Positions 49,116 to 58,734 of a stretch of DNA of 64,000 nucleotides are shown here, one piece after another. The notes under the pieces are model-generated. The model was not told where the DNA came from. It made no database searches and worked only from the letters and a program-made list of their open reading frames with translations. Source of the DNA: Myxococcales bacterium (lineage in GTDB: Bacteria; Myxococcota_A; Polyangia; Fen-1088); NCBI GenBank assembly GCA_003142855.1, contig PLNW01000069.1:1-64000 (forward strand), given 5' to 3'. Numbering within the stretch: position 1 is the first letter of the stretch; each line of letters starts with the position of its first letter. The position numbers and the translations under genes are program-made.

Positions 49116-51257
49116 TCAGCCGTTACCCCACCAACGCAAGGAAATTGAGCCAGCTCCGTTTCCGCCAAGCTTGACGAGTGTTGGGCATCCTGCACTCACT
49201 GGACTGGTTGAACCCTGTTGCCATGGACCGGGCAATGAACCGCTGCCGTGGTTCGAGGTGCAATTGGCATAGGTGAAGGAGATTGGCCACCCAACACCAT
49301 CCGCCTGCGGCTGGATGATGATGGTGTGCATATACTGACCCCAATTGGGGTACTTCGTGACCTCGAGACAAGCGTTGTTCTTGACAGTTGACATATTGTG
49401 CTCAACTCCGAGATCCGTCGCAGCCGAGACCGTGACCTTCTGTTTGTAGGTGGCGCTGTCTCCCATGCTATCCGTGGCGGTCCATGTCACCGTGGTGGTT
49501 CCAACGGGGAATGTCGATGCGGCGTTGTTGGTAACCTTGAGCGCACTGCCACAAATGTCGACGGCCGTTGCCGTGCCGATGCTAGTCGGGGCGGGATCGC
49601 AGGCCGTGTAGCTAATGTTTGAAGGTGTTAGAACGAACTTCGGCTGTCCGGCGACTGTGACCCTCTGTTTGTAGGTCGCGGTGTTCCCTGAGGTATCCGT
49701 GGCCGTCCAGGTCACCGTTGTCGTGCCAAGTGGAAAGGTTCCCGGAGCGTTGTTGGTGATTGCCACTGGCGTGCCACTGCTGCAATTGTCAACCGCCGTC
49801 GCCGCGCCAAGGTTAACTTGTCCGCCACAAGCGGTAGTCTTCACATCAGGAGGCGTCCTGGCGAACTGCGGTGGCGTCCCGTCGGTGACCACCAGCGTTT
49901 GATACAGGTTGTCGTAGCCCCCTTTCCCGTCATCGACTTGCACGAAGATCTGATGCTTCCCAACGGACATGTTGGCACTGAACGCCGCGGTGCCGCCCGC
50001 AGTTGCACCTCCCGAGTACAAAACGTTCCCGGACACCTCAGCCACGTAGAACGTGAGGCTGTCGCCGTCGAGATCTGTGGCTGGAATGGTGAAGCTGACC
50101 TGTGACGCGCACGTGCTCCCAGTCGTTACGGTGTTAGCAAAAGTTGGGGTGCCGAGGCGCGGCGCCCGATCTAGCACTGTACCCGTTGTCACGGTGCCAG
50201 TTAGCGTGGCCGTAACACCGGCTAGTGTGCCAGTTAGATACAACTGCGCGGTGAATACGCCCTCGTCTACATTGTAGGTTCCCGTGACAGGCTGAAAACT
50301 CGTGAGACTCAGCCACTGGTCCGTATTGTCCACCTTCGCATAGCCGCCGAAGATTGCGCCGACGGGCAGAGTGTACTGAAAATTCGAGCCGTCCAACGTG
50401 ATGATTGCCTCCACGCCGACTGGGGCTGGTATGGAGATCGTCACAGATTGAACCGGCTTTCCCTTGACGACGAGATTGTCGAATGTGGTGGAAACGAAGA
50501 AGGAATTCAATGCGCCGGGCGCGCACGGAGCGCCACTTCGGCAATACGGGTCGTTGGAACCGAAGTCCAGCATCCCCGCTTGCACATCTCCTTTAGGAGT
50601 TTCACCGTCGATAGACGCAGTGAGCGTTCCTGTGACCTGTGCCCGCAACGCGGTTGGAAGAACGTGGTAGACCCTGGGCAATGGTTGGTCGGTCGTGCAC
50701 ATGTTGCCGCTTGTTCCAGGTGAGATCCAGTCAGGTTGTGTTGTCGAAAATGGAGTTGCCTTGCATGTCGAGGTATCTGGAACCGACGTACTCGACAGGA
50801 ACCCATTGGTGCAGAGCTGCGCGCACGCCAACGCTCCGGTGGGGAAGAGCTGTCCGACAGTGTTTCCAGCATCGTTCTTGCCGTTGCAGGTGTTATCAGC
50901 AGATTGACAGAAGCATGTCGCTTGGGCCGTCTGGGTCACTGGCGTGGTGGAGTATGCTCCCGTTGGCCCTTTGGCGCATTGAACCGTGCTGGTATTGCAG
51001 CAGGTGGAGCAGTAATTGCCGGCCTGAGCTTCGCTGGTAGTTTTGATGAGGACGCCACCATTGCCTTGGCAGTTCATTATGCAGGTGGTGGTGTTGTCTC
51101 CGCACTGATAGTAGTTACACTCGCCATAGGAGATATTGCAGAAGGTTTCGTCCGGGGTAGCAGGCGGACTCGGGTGAGAGGTGTCGCAACCATCGCAGCC
51201 CGCGGCGATGGATGATAGCAGCAGTGCGATTAGGGCGAATTTTTCGGTTCTGTCCAT
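49116..51257 (-). CDS. Lipoprotein with HYR-type repeats
   Basis: 713 residues. Lipobox SIAAGC, a Cys-rich N-terminal region (about 20-170), a beta-rich middle, a cadherin-like segment (DLDGDSLTFYVAEVSG) and two HYR-type units (AVDNCSSGTPVAITNNAPGT... TVTWTATDTSGN and a close copy, each about 85 residues). HYR domains are extracellular adhesion modules in eukaryotes and gliding bacteria. No catalytic motif seen, so adhesion is the best guess. The start has an aaggaat site before ATG 51257. Confidence 0.8.
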   Translation of the reverse strand: MDRTEKFALIALLLSSIAAGCDGCDTSHPSPPATPDETFCNISYGECNYYQCGDNTTTCIMNCQGNGGVLIKTTSEAQAGNYCSTCCNTSTVQCAKGPTGAYSTTPVTQTAQATCFCQSADNTCNGKNDAGNTVGQLFPTGALACAQLCTNGFLSSTSVPDTSTCKATPFSTTQPDWISPGTSGNMCTTDQPLPRVYHVLPTALRAQVTGTLTASIDGETPKGDVQAGMLDFGSNDPYCRSGAPCAPGALNSFFVSTTFDNLVVKGKPVQSVTISIPAPVGVEAIITLDGSNFQYTLPVGAIFGGYAKVDNTDQWLSLTSFQPVTGTYNVDEGVFTAQLYLTGTLAGVTATLTGTVTTGTVLDRAPRLGTPTFANTVTTGSTCASQVSFTIPATDLDGDSLTFYVAEVSGNVLYSGGATAGGTAAFSANMSVGKHQIFVQVDDGKGGYDNLYQTLVVTDGTPPQFARTPPDVKTTACGGQVNLGAATAVDNCSSGTPVAITNNAPGTFPLGTTTVTWTATDTSGNTATYKQRVTVAGQPKFVLTPSNISYTACDPAPTSIGTATAVDICGSALKVTNNAASTFPVGTTTVTWTATDSMGDSATYKQKVTVSAATDLGVEHNMSTVKNNACLEVTKYPNWGQYMHTIIIQPQADGVGWPISFTYANCTSNHGSGSLPGPWQQGSTSPVSAGCPTLVKLGGNGAGSISLRWWGNG

Positions 51258-51306
51258 TGGATATTCCTTTCATCTGGGTACGGGGTGGTTTGGTCCTATT
51301 CCTGTC

Positions 51307-51876
51307 CTATTCCGAGGGATCTTCTGGTAGCAGGATGCTCACCACGTGCTCGCGGGCGAAGATGTCTCGCTCCACCTTGGAGAGCTGTAGGAGAATTCTG
51401 GTCTCCGCGTCCTTGCGGACGCGGCCTGGAATCAATGAACGGACGGTCGGGTCGTTGCTGCGCTTCGCGGACTCTGTGTTGACCTGAGTGAGCGCCAGTA
51501 TTTCCGCAATTCTGATCCTCTTTTCGGCCGGGAGGTCGGCCGCTGCGGCAAATGCTACGAAGCTCGGCGCGTCGAGCACTTCGCTCGTGGCGGTCTGAAC
51601 TGGGTTTGCAGAATTACGGCCAGCTGGCTTGGGATCTGCGCCCGGTGTTGGATCATTCTGGCGGGTCAGTTTCGGGGGGTTGAGCTGCGGGGTGGGGCCG
51701 CTTGCGTTTGGAAGGATCGCTGATGCGCGGGCGTCGGGTTCTTGGCACTCTTCCGGGTGGGCAAGGGCAATGCCCGTCTTTTCGATGACCGTCTTTCTGG
51801 CAAAGAAGAGGAGGAAGACGGCCGCACATGCGATTGAGGCGACAATTACGATCGGAGCGATTCGCGGAGACTTCAT
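51307..51876 (-). CDS. Membrane-anchored protein of unknown function
   Basis: 189 residues. An N-terminal transmembrane segment (IAPIVIVASIACAAVFLLFFA) is followed by a Pro/Ala/Asn linker and a C-terminal helical domain (EKRIRIAEILALTQVNTESAK, DAETRILLQLSKVERDIFAREHVV). The ATG at 51876 is preferred: a ggagg site stands 6 nt before it, while the track start has none. No family recognised. It is 49 bp upstream of the HYR lipoprotein gene and probably cotranscribed with it. Confidence 0.6.
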   Translation of the reverse strand: MKSPRIAPIVIVASIACAAVFLLFFARKTVIEKTGIALAHPEECQEPDARASAILPNASGPTPQLNPPKLTRQNDPTPGADPKPAGRNSANPVQTATSEVLDAPSFVAFAAAADLPAEKRIRIAEILALTQVNTESAKRSNDPTVRSLIPGRVRKDAETRILLQLSKVERDIFAREHVVSILLPEDPSE

Positions 51877-52566
51877 TTCATCCTCCATTGGGCTGATGCT
51901 GGTCGGGCGAAGCAGTCCGGCACTCGGGGTTGGGGGGCTGCCCTTTGCCACATCCAGGATTTGTGGCGCGAATTCAAGGCGTGCGCGTGTGGCTGCGGAC
52001 ATGTCGTGGAAGGCGGTGCGCCGGGAACTCCTCGCGCAGCCCGAGGTAGATCGATCTCCCCTGACCTTCGCACGCAACTCCTCGAATCTTGCTTCCGATC
52101 CATGAAGTCCCCCAAGAGGTGGAAGCGAGCCACTACCTATCTGGCGGGGAGGCCTATCGTAGATGCGCGACCCATGTCAAGCACAAGTACGTCACAGTAG
52201 CATCACAAGTGCTCGACATGCGGGGCGTTCGCAAGCACGGGTTGGGTACTTCAGTCTTAGTATATTGTAACGAATACGGCGGAATGTGATGGAATAGTAA
52301 CTTCCGGGAGAAGTCGCACTTGCCGCCTCTCGTATCGCGATTCCTTGTTAGATTTGAGCGTCGTCGTGATGGAGCGCGCTCAAGGAGGCGCCCTTTCGGC
52401 CGACTAGTTCTGCATGCCCTACCCTGTCGCCGCCCGACGAGCTTTGACGAGGGGGTGGATTTTCTTACAACGCGACGGCGCAAGAAATGTGCGCCGTCTT
52501 GCTTCGCGGCCGCGTCGAGAGCACCTCCGGGGCACATGGGAGCATCTCAGCTAGTTGGTGCCGCTG
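51877..52566. other. 690-bp intergenic region, promoters and a hairpin
   Basis: No convincing gene in 690 bp. It has an AT-rich stretch near 52250-52300 (tcttagtatattgtaacg) that is the likeliest promoter region, and a perfect 9-bp hairpin at 52474-52498 (gacggcgca / tgcgccgtc). The track ORFs here are Arg/Ser-rich shadows. Base composition is lower in GC than the flanking core genes. Confidence 0.4.
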
Positions 52567-53445
52567 ATGTCGAAGAGATCCTCTAGCCAATCCTCGATTG
52601 TCTCAGTCGCGATGAGGGATGCGCCCGCACCAGAACGCCATGGCTTCCGGGCCATGCAGTCCCGAGCGTGCCACCTGCGCAACTTGCGGATTGCGGAGAT
52701 GTTCGACGCCGGCAAGAGCGTCGCCGAAATCGCCAAAGCCGAACACCTCACGCCGACGTGGGTATGCTCCATTCTCGATGCGACCGGCGTGCGGCGAAAG
52801 CGCAAGCGCGGTCCGGGAATACCGTTGGGCGAAATGCCCGAGATCGTCCGGCTCAGCGCCAGCGGCTGGTCTCTGCGGGAGATCGGAGGGAAGTACGGAA
52901 TCAGTGGCGAGGGCATCCGGCAGGCGATCACCAGCTGGCCCAAGAGGAGGAGGAGGGTTGCCATCGCTAAGCGGAGAGCGGGCGCCAAGGTCGCAAGGAC
53001 GGCCGAGAAGATCCCCATTCTTTCGAGAACGACCGAGTACCCGGCGGATGGATCCTTGCCCGCGCAACGGCGAATCGGCCACAGGCGCCCTCGCCCACCG
53101 AGAGCAGGCGGAGAGACAATCGGCGCGGACTTGGTCGACCGTCTCTCGGAACGCCGGAACATCAGCCTGCGCAAGGCCGCGCCCTTGGTCGCCGCGTTCT
53201 TCGAGTGTATCGGCGGCGCCTTGCGTCGAGGCGAGCGTGTTGAGATCCGCGGCTTCGGTGTTTTCACGATTCGGAACCACAGGGGCTACCGGGGGCGAAA
53301 TCCGCGCACGGGGCAAGCCGTCGAGATCAGGCCCGGACGTGTAGTTCTCTTCAAGGCGAGCAGGGAGTTCTTGAAGCGCCTGAACGTAGGTCGAACCGGG
53401 AAGGAAGAGCGAATACAAACCGACGACGTGTCGGCCCAAGCGTGA
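52567..53445 (+). CDS. HTH-HTH-HU/IHF fusion DNA-binding protein
   Basis: 292 residues. Two short helix-turn-helix modules (about 39-76, RIAEMFDAGKSVAEIAKAEH, and about 89-124, EIVRLSASGWSLREIGGKYG) of the resolvase/sigma-4 kind, a basic linker, then a full HU/IHF domain at about 184-273 (GADLVDRLSERRNISLRKAA, GFGVFTIRNHRGYRGRNPRTGQ arm, FKASREFLK). So one chain combines sequence-specific binding with DNA bending. Other ATGs at 52612 and 52654 are possible. It lies just inside the right recA copy. Confidence 0.7.
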   Translation: MSKRSSSQSSIVSVAMRDAPAPERHGFRAMQSRACHLRNLRIAEMFDAGKSVAEIAKAEHLTPTWVCSILDATGVRRKRKRGPGIPLGEMPEIVRLSASGWSLREIGGKYGISGEGIRQAITSWPKRRRRVAIAKRRAGAKVARTAEKIPILSRTTEYPADGSLPAQRRIGHRRPRPPRAGGETIGADLVDRLSERRNISLRKAAPLVAAFFECIGGALRRGERVEIRGFGVFTIRNHRGYRGRNPRTGQAVEIRPGRVVLFKASREFLKRLNVGRTGKEERIQTDDVSAQA

Positions 53446-53602
53446 GAAATGGCTTGGGCGGCGCTCTTGCCGCGACGGACGCCGAAGTGCCGGCCATCAG
53501 TTCCCCATGCGCCGGCCAGGTTGATGATCCACGTCGAATGGTCGTGCTCAGCGGCGTCGCCGACCTCTGCGCCGCCAAGTCCGCCCCCAACGATGATCGT
53601 CG

Positions 53603-54080
<478 letters not shown>

Positions 54081-54082
<2 letters not shown>

Positions 54083-54257
54083 GCAGCTCCCAACGTGGGC
54101 AAACGGGCTTCCGCGTCACCCTGTCGGTGGAGGCATGACCTAGTGAATCATAGAAGTCCGAGGACGCACACGTGTACACCGCCGACGAAAACCCAAATGA
54201 TATTGGGGAGGTCGCTCTTGCGTATAAAAGTCGCGGGAATGTCTTCGCTCGCAGCTG
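54081..54257. repeat. 178-nt diverged direct repeat, copy 1
   Basis: Matches 56611-56789 in the same orientation: about 90% over the first 90 nt, then about 70%. On the minus strand both copies can be read as SEDIP(A/T)T ... VC(V/A)LGLL ... RQGD(A/L)EARLP. Copy 1 joins recA at its left end and lies 3' of the repeat-protein gene. Confidence 0.75.
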
Positions 54258-54283
54258 TGCTGTTCACGCGGGTGGGATGTTGG

Positions 54284-56125
54284 CTAGGAGAATTTTCTGT
54301 GCAACCTTTCGCGCAGTTCTGCCAGGAACGAGTGCAGTCTGCGAACCAGTCGCAGGTACATCTCCTGGTAGTCCCCTGGCGAAGCCGGCACTCCGGAAAC
54401 CCCCAGACGTTCAAAGACTTTCTTCACGTCCTCGTAATTCTTGTCCGCGCCGTGGCCACCGCGTTCCAGATCGTGACAGAGCCATTTGGAACGGAGGAAT
54501 TTCAGATCCATCACCGCCTCAAACAGGTCCTCGGTTCTCCGAAAAACGCCGCACTCGCTGTTGCCCTCCTCGAATCGCAGATTCGGGCTGCCAGCGCCCT
54601 CGTAGATTAGGAGGTAGAGATGCTCGACAGCCTCCTTGAGGCAGATCAGATTTCGCGGCAAGAGCCATGGAAGCAGTGCGGACGCGCGGGCGGTCCTGTT
54701 TGTGTGCGAGAAGATGTCATCTTTGCCATGAAACCGAGCTGCTTCATTACAATCAACGACGCATGTGAGCAGCTCTCTTATTAGCGCAGCAAGCCGGACG
54801 ATGTCTGCACTCTCGGCGACCTTTGTTACCGATACGTCTTCGTCGAGCGCTGCCCGATTCACAAGCTCGTCGCGCTCCAAGTCGAGCAGGTCCAGTGGCG
54901 GAGCTGCCGGCTGTTCGGCCGATAGGCCGGTCGAGATTCTGTTTTCTTGAGCAAGCAACCGCGCCGTCACTTCGCTCGTGACCTGAAAATGGGTTGAGCC
55001 TAGCACTAGTGCGAGGTCGAGAACTTCTCGTCCTCGCGGAGTCGTTGCCCGCGCAAGGTCGCCGGTTCTTTCCATATAGGAAGTGAACGCGCGGCTCGGT
55101 TCTCTCACGATGGAGCCATAGGAAAGTGCATCGAGAGACCTTCCTGCGGCCATGCTTTCAATGACCGAGGCAAGACCATTTCCTGCAACGGCACGAGCGA
55201 TCTTAAAGTTTGGGATGCTTTCATCATAAACGTGAAGTCCCAACCATTGCAGCCGGTCCTCGCGAAACATGGTTGCTGTCGAAGTTCCCATCTTGTCTAG
55301 CAAGCTGAGGGCGCCCAATTTCTCCACCGGGTCGAGCATGCCCTTCGTCATGCTGGAGAGGACGTTTGGCTCGCGGAATCTCTCCGCGGCGGCGAGGATA
55401 CCCTTCGTCATGCCGGACATTGGATCACGGTATTGCTTCGCGGCGGCAAGCATCCCCTTCGTCATGCTGGACATTGGATCACGGTATTGCTCCGCGGCGG
55501 TGAGCATCCCCTTCGTCATGCTGGACATTGGATCACGGTATTGCTTCGCGGCGGCGAGCATCCCCTTCGTCATGCTGGACATTGGATCGCGGCATTGCTC
55601 CGCGGCGATGAGCATCCCCTTCGTCATGCTGGACATTGGATCACGGCATTGCTCCGCGGCGGTGAGCATCCCCTTCGTCATGCTGGACATTGGATCACGG
55701 TATTGCTTCGCGGCGGCGAGGATCCCCTTCGTCATGCCGCGAAGGCCGATCCGGGCGTCGAGTTCCTCCATCGGATCATGCAGCTCTTTCATGCCCCTGG
55801 AGACTGCACCGCGGGCGCCACGCTTTGCCACCGGCGCGCCTACTTTTTTCACAGCCCTGGAGATCAGCTCTATTCCGTCGATGGTCTCAGACTGCCGCCC
55901 GGTATGCTCGAATCCCTTTGACGCTTCTTCTTCCTGAATTGTCCCCGCCTGCTCAATGTCGAATCCAGGAGCAATGGTTAGTACATCCGCTCGTAGGATG
56001 CTCCATCCCTTCGCCTTCGCGAGATCAGCAGGGGCTGCTCCCGCCTGCCGAATGGCTTGAAGGCACTTTTGGTAGGCCCATCCGGTGATCTTCCGGAGGT
56101 TACGCGCCCGAGTCTTCAGGTTCAT
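54284..56125 (-). CDS. Repeat protein with possible HEPN-type Rx5H domain
   Basis: 613 residues, no signal peptide. A short helical N-terminal motif (LKTRARNLRKITGWAYQKCLQAIRQ) is followed by eight MTKG(M/I)L units (residues 131-264), seven with an exact 18-residue period (pattern MTKGMLxAAEQYRDPMSS), then a helical region. The C-terminal domain is about 440-613. In it FLRSKWLCHDLE gives R545-x5-H551, the spacing of HEPN ribonuclease motifs, in a helical context; this is suggestive only. ATG 56125 has a ggggaga site. No family recognised with certainty. It is bracketed by the two 178-nt repeats and followed upstream by a DUF4062 gene. Confidence 0.7.
   Translation of the reverse strand: MNLKTRARNLRKITGWAYQKCLQAIRQAGAAPADLAKAKGWSILRADVLTIAPGFDIEQAGTIQEEEASKGFEHTGRQSETIDGIELISRAVKKVGAPVAKRGARGAVSRGMKELHDPMEELDARIGLRGMTKGILAAAKQYRDPMSSMTKGMLTAAEQCRDPMSSMTKGMLIAAEQCRDPMSSMTKGMLAAAKQYRDPMSSMTKGMLTAAEQYRDPMSSMTKGMLAAAKQYRDPMSGMTKGILAAAERFREPNVLSSMTKGMLDPVEKLGALSLLDKMGTSTATMFREDRLQWLGLHVYDESIPNFKIARAVAGNGLASVIESMAAGRSLDALSYGSIVREPSRAFTSYMERTGDLARATTPRGREVLDLALVLGSTHFQVTSEVTARLLAQENRISTGLSAEQPAAPPLDLLDLERDELVNRAALDEDVSVTKVAESADIVRLAALIRELLTCVVDCNEAARFHGKDDIFSHTNRTARASALLPWLLPRNLICLKEAVEHLYLLIYEGAGSPNLRFEEGNSECGVFRRTEDLFEAVMDLKFLRSKWLCHDLERGGHGADKNYEDVKKVFERLGVSGVPASPGDYQEMYLRLVRRLHSFLAELRERLHRKFS
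55334..55735 (-). repeat. 54-bp tandem repeats inside the gene
   Basis: Exact or near-exact 54-bp units (cttcgtcatgctggacattgg...) repeat about seven times, in frame, and encode the 18-residue repeats. Neighbouring units differ by one to four bases, so amplification is recent. They are coding and not CRISPR. Confidence 0.93.
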
Positions 56126-56312
56126 GGTTCTCCCCTGTTTTAGCCGAGCCGTCCCTCACATCGACTGGCCTTGGAGTCGAAGCCATGCCTGTGTAACCTT
56201 CCTCAATTCGGTTGCTGTCTTGCGGGGGTAATCCGCTTCTCCGCTCCGCCTTGGTGAGGGGCGCGCAGAGCATCTTGAATGCGTGACAACGACGCACAAA
56301 CAATACTAGCAC
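56100..56312 (-). CDS. Small ORF upstream of the repeat protein
   Basis: Up to 70 codons (GTG at 56312; an ATG at 56273 gives 57). It reads MLCAPLTKAERRSGLPPQDSN..., ending PEDSGA, and its stop overlaps the repeat-protein start by 26 bp. Amino acid content is plausible for a small hydrophilic protein, but nothing supports expression. No family recognised. Confidence 0.3.
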   Translation of the reverse strand: MLVLFVRRCHAFKMLCAPLTKAERRSGLPPQDSNRIEEGYTGMASTPRPVDVRDGSAKTGENHEPEDSGA

Positions 56313-56387
56313 GTTTAGCGCCCGTGCTGGCTACCCAGGGTATCCGCGCGAGATGACAGCGGAAACCTGAGACAACGGGCTCGACTG

Positions 56388-56453
56388 GCGTCGCCTTCCA
56401 CCGGCTCCATCCCGATCCGCAGGAGGTTCTCGCTCAGGGCCTCGAAGCCCCGG
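56388..56453 (-). pseudogene. Fragment related to the 59-kb small ORF
   Basis: Minus-strand reading RGFEALSENLLRIGMEPVEGD is close to RGFEPLGENLLRIGMEMVEGD at 59074-59140. The surrounding frame has no start and drifts into low-complexity codons. It is a broken copy of the same small gene. Confidence 0.65.
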
Positions 56454-56610
56454 GCTCCGCGAACTGCGCGGCGCCGTCGCCGGTGTCATGGCCAGGCCCG
56501 CCAAGAAGGCGAGCACCGGCCGCCGGCCGGCCTGGCCGCCGTGCAACACCTCGTCAACGGTCAGCGGACGAAGCCCACATGGCGAGCGGCGGCGTCGTAG
56601 TTGGCTATCT

Positions 56611-56789
56611 GTTGGCAGCTCCAACCGTGGGCAAACGGGCTTCCAGGTCACCCTGTCGGCGGAGGCATGACCTAGCGAACCATAGAAGTCCGAGGGCGCA
56701 CACGCCTATACCCGACGACAAAACATCAATGATATTGATGCGTTCGAGCTTGTGTACAGAAGTCGTGGGAATGTCTTCGCTCGTAGCTG
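56611..56789. repeat. 178-nt diverged direct repeat, copy 2
   Basis: See copy 1 at 54081-54257. This copy is fused at its left end to unrelated sequence instead of recA. Its left end gttggcagctccaac and copy 1's gttgcagctcccaac are imperfect palindromes, which could mark a recombination site. Confidence 0.75.
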
Positions 56790-57113
56790 AGATCACGTCC
56801 CGCACGCCATCTCGCGCCATGGCTGGCTTCCCCTCGCCGTGGATAATTGGCTGGGACGCGCGATTTCAGGCAGGCTTGCGCGATGAAGACGCCTCGGCGG
56901 CCACCCCGTCGGAAATCGGCGAAGCCCCGCGATCGGAGCCCGGGGATGGTGCGCACGCTGCGCTTCATGCTGTCGGGTACGACGAGTCCGCCCTGATCGG
57001 CGGGACGCCCAGCTCGCGCCCGGCGGCCCGGCATCCCCGGAGCCCCACCCTCAGATCCATGCCCGAGGCCCCGTGCGCGCCCATGGCCAACCCCCTCCCG
57101 ATCCATGCTCTCT

Positions 57114-57159
57114 GGCCTCCGATCCATGGTCCCCGGCCTCCGATCCCGGCCTCCGATCC
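57114..57159. repeat. Three short repeats ggcctccgatcc
   Basis: The 12-mer ggcctccgatcc occurs at 57114, 57135 and 57148, in the tail region 3' of the DUF4062 gene. Short-period slippage in non-coding DNA; function unknown. Confidence 0.8.
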
Positions 57160-57211
57160 ATGCTTCCCATGCCCGCGCGTTGGCGATGTTCAGATCGCGC
57201 GTGACCGATGC

Positions 57212-58507
57212 CTACAACGGAACGGTATTCGCCCAGTGCTCGATCTCATCCCAGGTGGGGGGATTCTTGGTGGGGAGGTCAATCACGCCGCCGGTTTTGA
57301 TGTCTGCGGCCGTCTCGACATCGGGTTGCCCACCCAAGATTCTGAACGCCGACACGAGCCTACGAATGGTGGTCTCTGCTTGCTCGGTTATCCAACCCAG
57401 CAGAGTTAGATCCACGTTGCTGACGGAGACCGTTTCATCACCCGAGCCCTTCGTGATGTACTCGACAAACTGAGTTCGCCGCTCGGCGACGAGTTGGTTG
57501 TTCCGAAATGCCTCCAGGGTCCCGCCGAGTTCGATCAGGCATTGCAGAAGTGGACCGATCTTGTAGTTGTCCGCCTGGCCGTCGTGCTCAAGGAACTCTC
57601 CAGATCGTAGCGCCTCGTCGAGAAACCTGGTCTCAAGCTCTCTTGGCAGATTAAGCGTGCCGGCGATGAGCGTGTTCAATAGCCTTGCCTCAACCGGGCT
57701 GACTTCAGTCAGCTTCCGCTTTTCTTGAGAACCGGACTGCGCTTGTAGGATTGCCCAGGCGTCCCGCGCGCCCTGGTTCACGGGAACGATCTCGTTCTTC
57801 CGCTTCAGAAGCTTGCTGAGGTTCCGGATAAACTCTTGCCGTAATCCTAGGACAAGGGCACGTCGACGAAGGTTGCCCGTGATATGTAGGACCTGTCTGA
57901 GAGCTAGTGCGATGTCCTCGAACGTGTTGAAGACGTGAATCCAGTTCCCCTTTGGAAAATCCGCTCCAACCGTCACCGCTTGCTTCATCTCACTCGACCG
58001 TGCGACCTCCGCCAGAAAGGAGAATGTCGCCTCGGGGTTGTTGATTGCGCGGCTCGGATGGTTCGTCAGTGCCACAACATCCTGGTCCGACAGCTCGTGA
58101 TCCTTTTGGTACTCCTCACGAAGGACCCGTTCTAGGGTCCTGCGGTCTTCCCGCACGTCCCAGATCTCCTTGCGGACGAAGACGAGCAACTTCAACCGTC
58201 CCTGCTTGAGCCGTTCGTAGGCATGACGGTACTCCATCCGGGTGATGCTCGCGCCCTCTTGCTCGTTGAGGACACCGCCGGTTCGAGCCCCGATCAGCAG
58301 AACGAAATACTCGCAGTCATCAATGGCCTGAAGGCATGCGTTGTACGAGTTGGTGTCGAAGGGCTTTGCGAAATCGTTGAGTTCCGAGAGCATCACCTCG
58401 TACCCTAGCTCCGCTAGCCAGAATTTTAGGGCTGACCGGAGATCTCGAAAGTCGTGAATGGTAGAGGAAACGAAGATCCGGGGAGGACCTGATCGAGAAG
58501 CAAGCAT
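57212..58507 (-). CDS. DUF4062-domain protein
   Basis: 431 residues. The N-terminal DUF4062 domain (about 8-150) has the RIFVSSTIHDFRDLR start, a GYEVMLSE strand, and CEYFVLLIGARTGG. This fold is related to TIR/SEFIR domains and is often the front end of large NTPase defence proteins, but here no P-loop ATPase follows. The C-terminal 280 residues are helical (RRRALVLGLRQEFIRNLSKLLKRK, PVEARLLNTLIAGTLNLPRE) and unrecognised. It may bind a nucleotide signal or NAD; no catalytic Glu can be assigned. No signal peptide, so cytoplasmic. Confidence 0.8.
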   Translation of the reverse strand: MLASRSGPPRIFVSSTIHDFRDLRSALKFWLAELGYEVMLSELNDFAKPFDTNSYNACLQAIDDCEYFVLLIGARTGGVLNEQEGASITRMEYRHAYERLKQGRLKLLVFVRKEIWDVREDRRTLERVLREEYQKDHELSDQDVVALTNHPSRAINNPEATFSFLAEVARSSEMKQAVTVGADFPKGNWIHVFNTFEDIALALRQVLHITGNLRRRALVLGLRQEFIRNLSKLLKRKNEIVPVNQGARDAWAILQAQSGSQEKRKLTEVSPVEARLLNTLIAGTLNLPRELETRFLDEALRSGEFLEHDGQADNYKIGPLLQCLIELGGTLEAFRNNQLVAERRTQFVEYITKGSGDETVSVSNVDLTLLGWITEQAETTIRRLVSAFRILGGQPDVETAADIKTGGVIDLPTKNPPTWDEIEHWANTVPL

Positions 58508-58734
58508 GCCTCAACTGTGGGGCGAAAACGGTGAAAAGTGAATGATTCAAGAGGGCATCTGGGGAACGGGCGGGTTGCCGGGATGTCCGTTCGACTCCGT
58601 TTCCGACCGATCTGCTCACCGGACGCAAATTCATGGGCGTGGAACCTGCCCCGCGTCTTCCAGCCTCCGTGCGGCCTTACTGCGGAATCAGGCCCGCGCA
58701 GGAGGCGGGTCCGGGCCACCGCCGCCGTCGCCGG

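Larger units (their letters stand above)
56126..57211. other. 1.1-kb segment of remnants between the two accessory genes
   Basis: No intact gene of size. It holds a small ORF (56100-56312), a fragment (56388-56453) about 87% identical to 59074-59140, copy 2 of the 178-nt repeat (56611-56789), and three copies of ggcctccgatcc at 57114-57159. An ORF at 56605-56820 on the minus strand spans copy 2. The whole reads as decayed accessory DNA. Confidence 0.6.

Noticed and set aside
55334-55735. Regular repeats resembling a CRISPR array
   Set aside because: Units of 54 bp have no unique spacers and keep one reading frame; they encode protein repeats.
55269-55937. 222-aa plus-strand ORF with regular repeats
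   Set aside because: Antisense of the 54-bp repeats; the minus-strand frame has the ribosome binding site and normal flanking domains.
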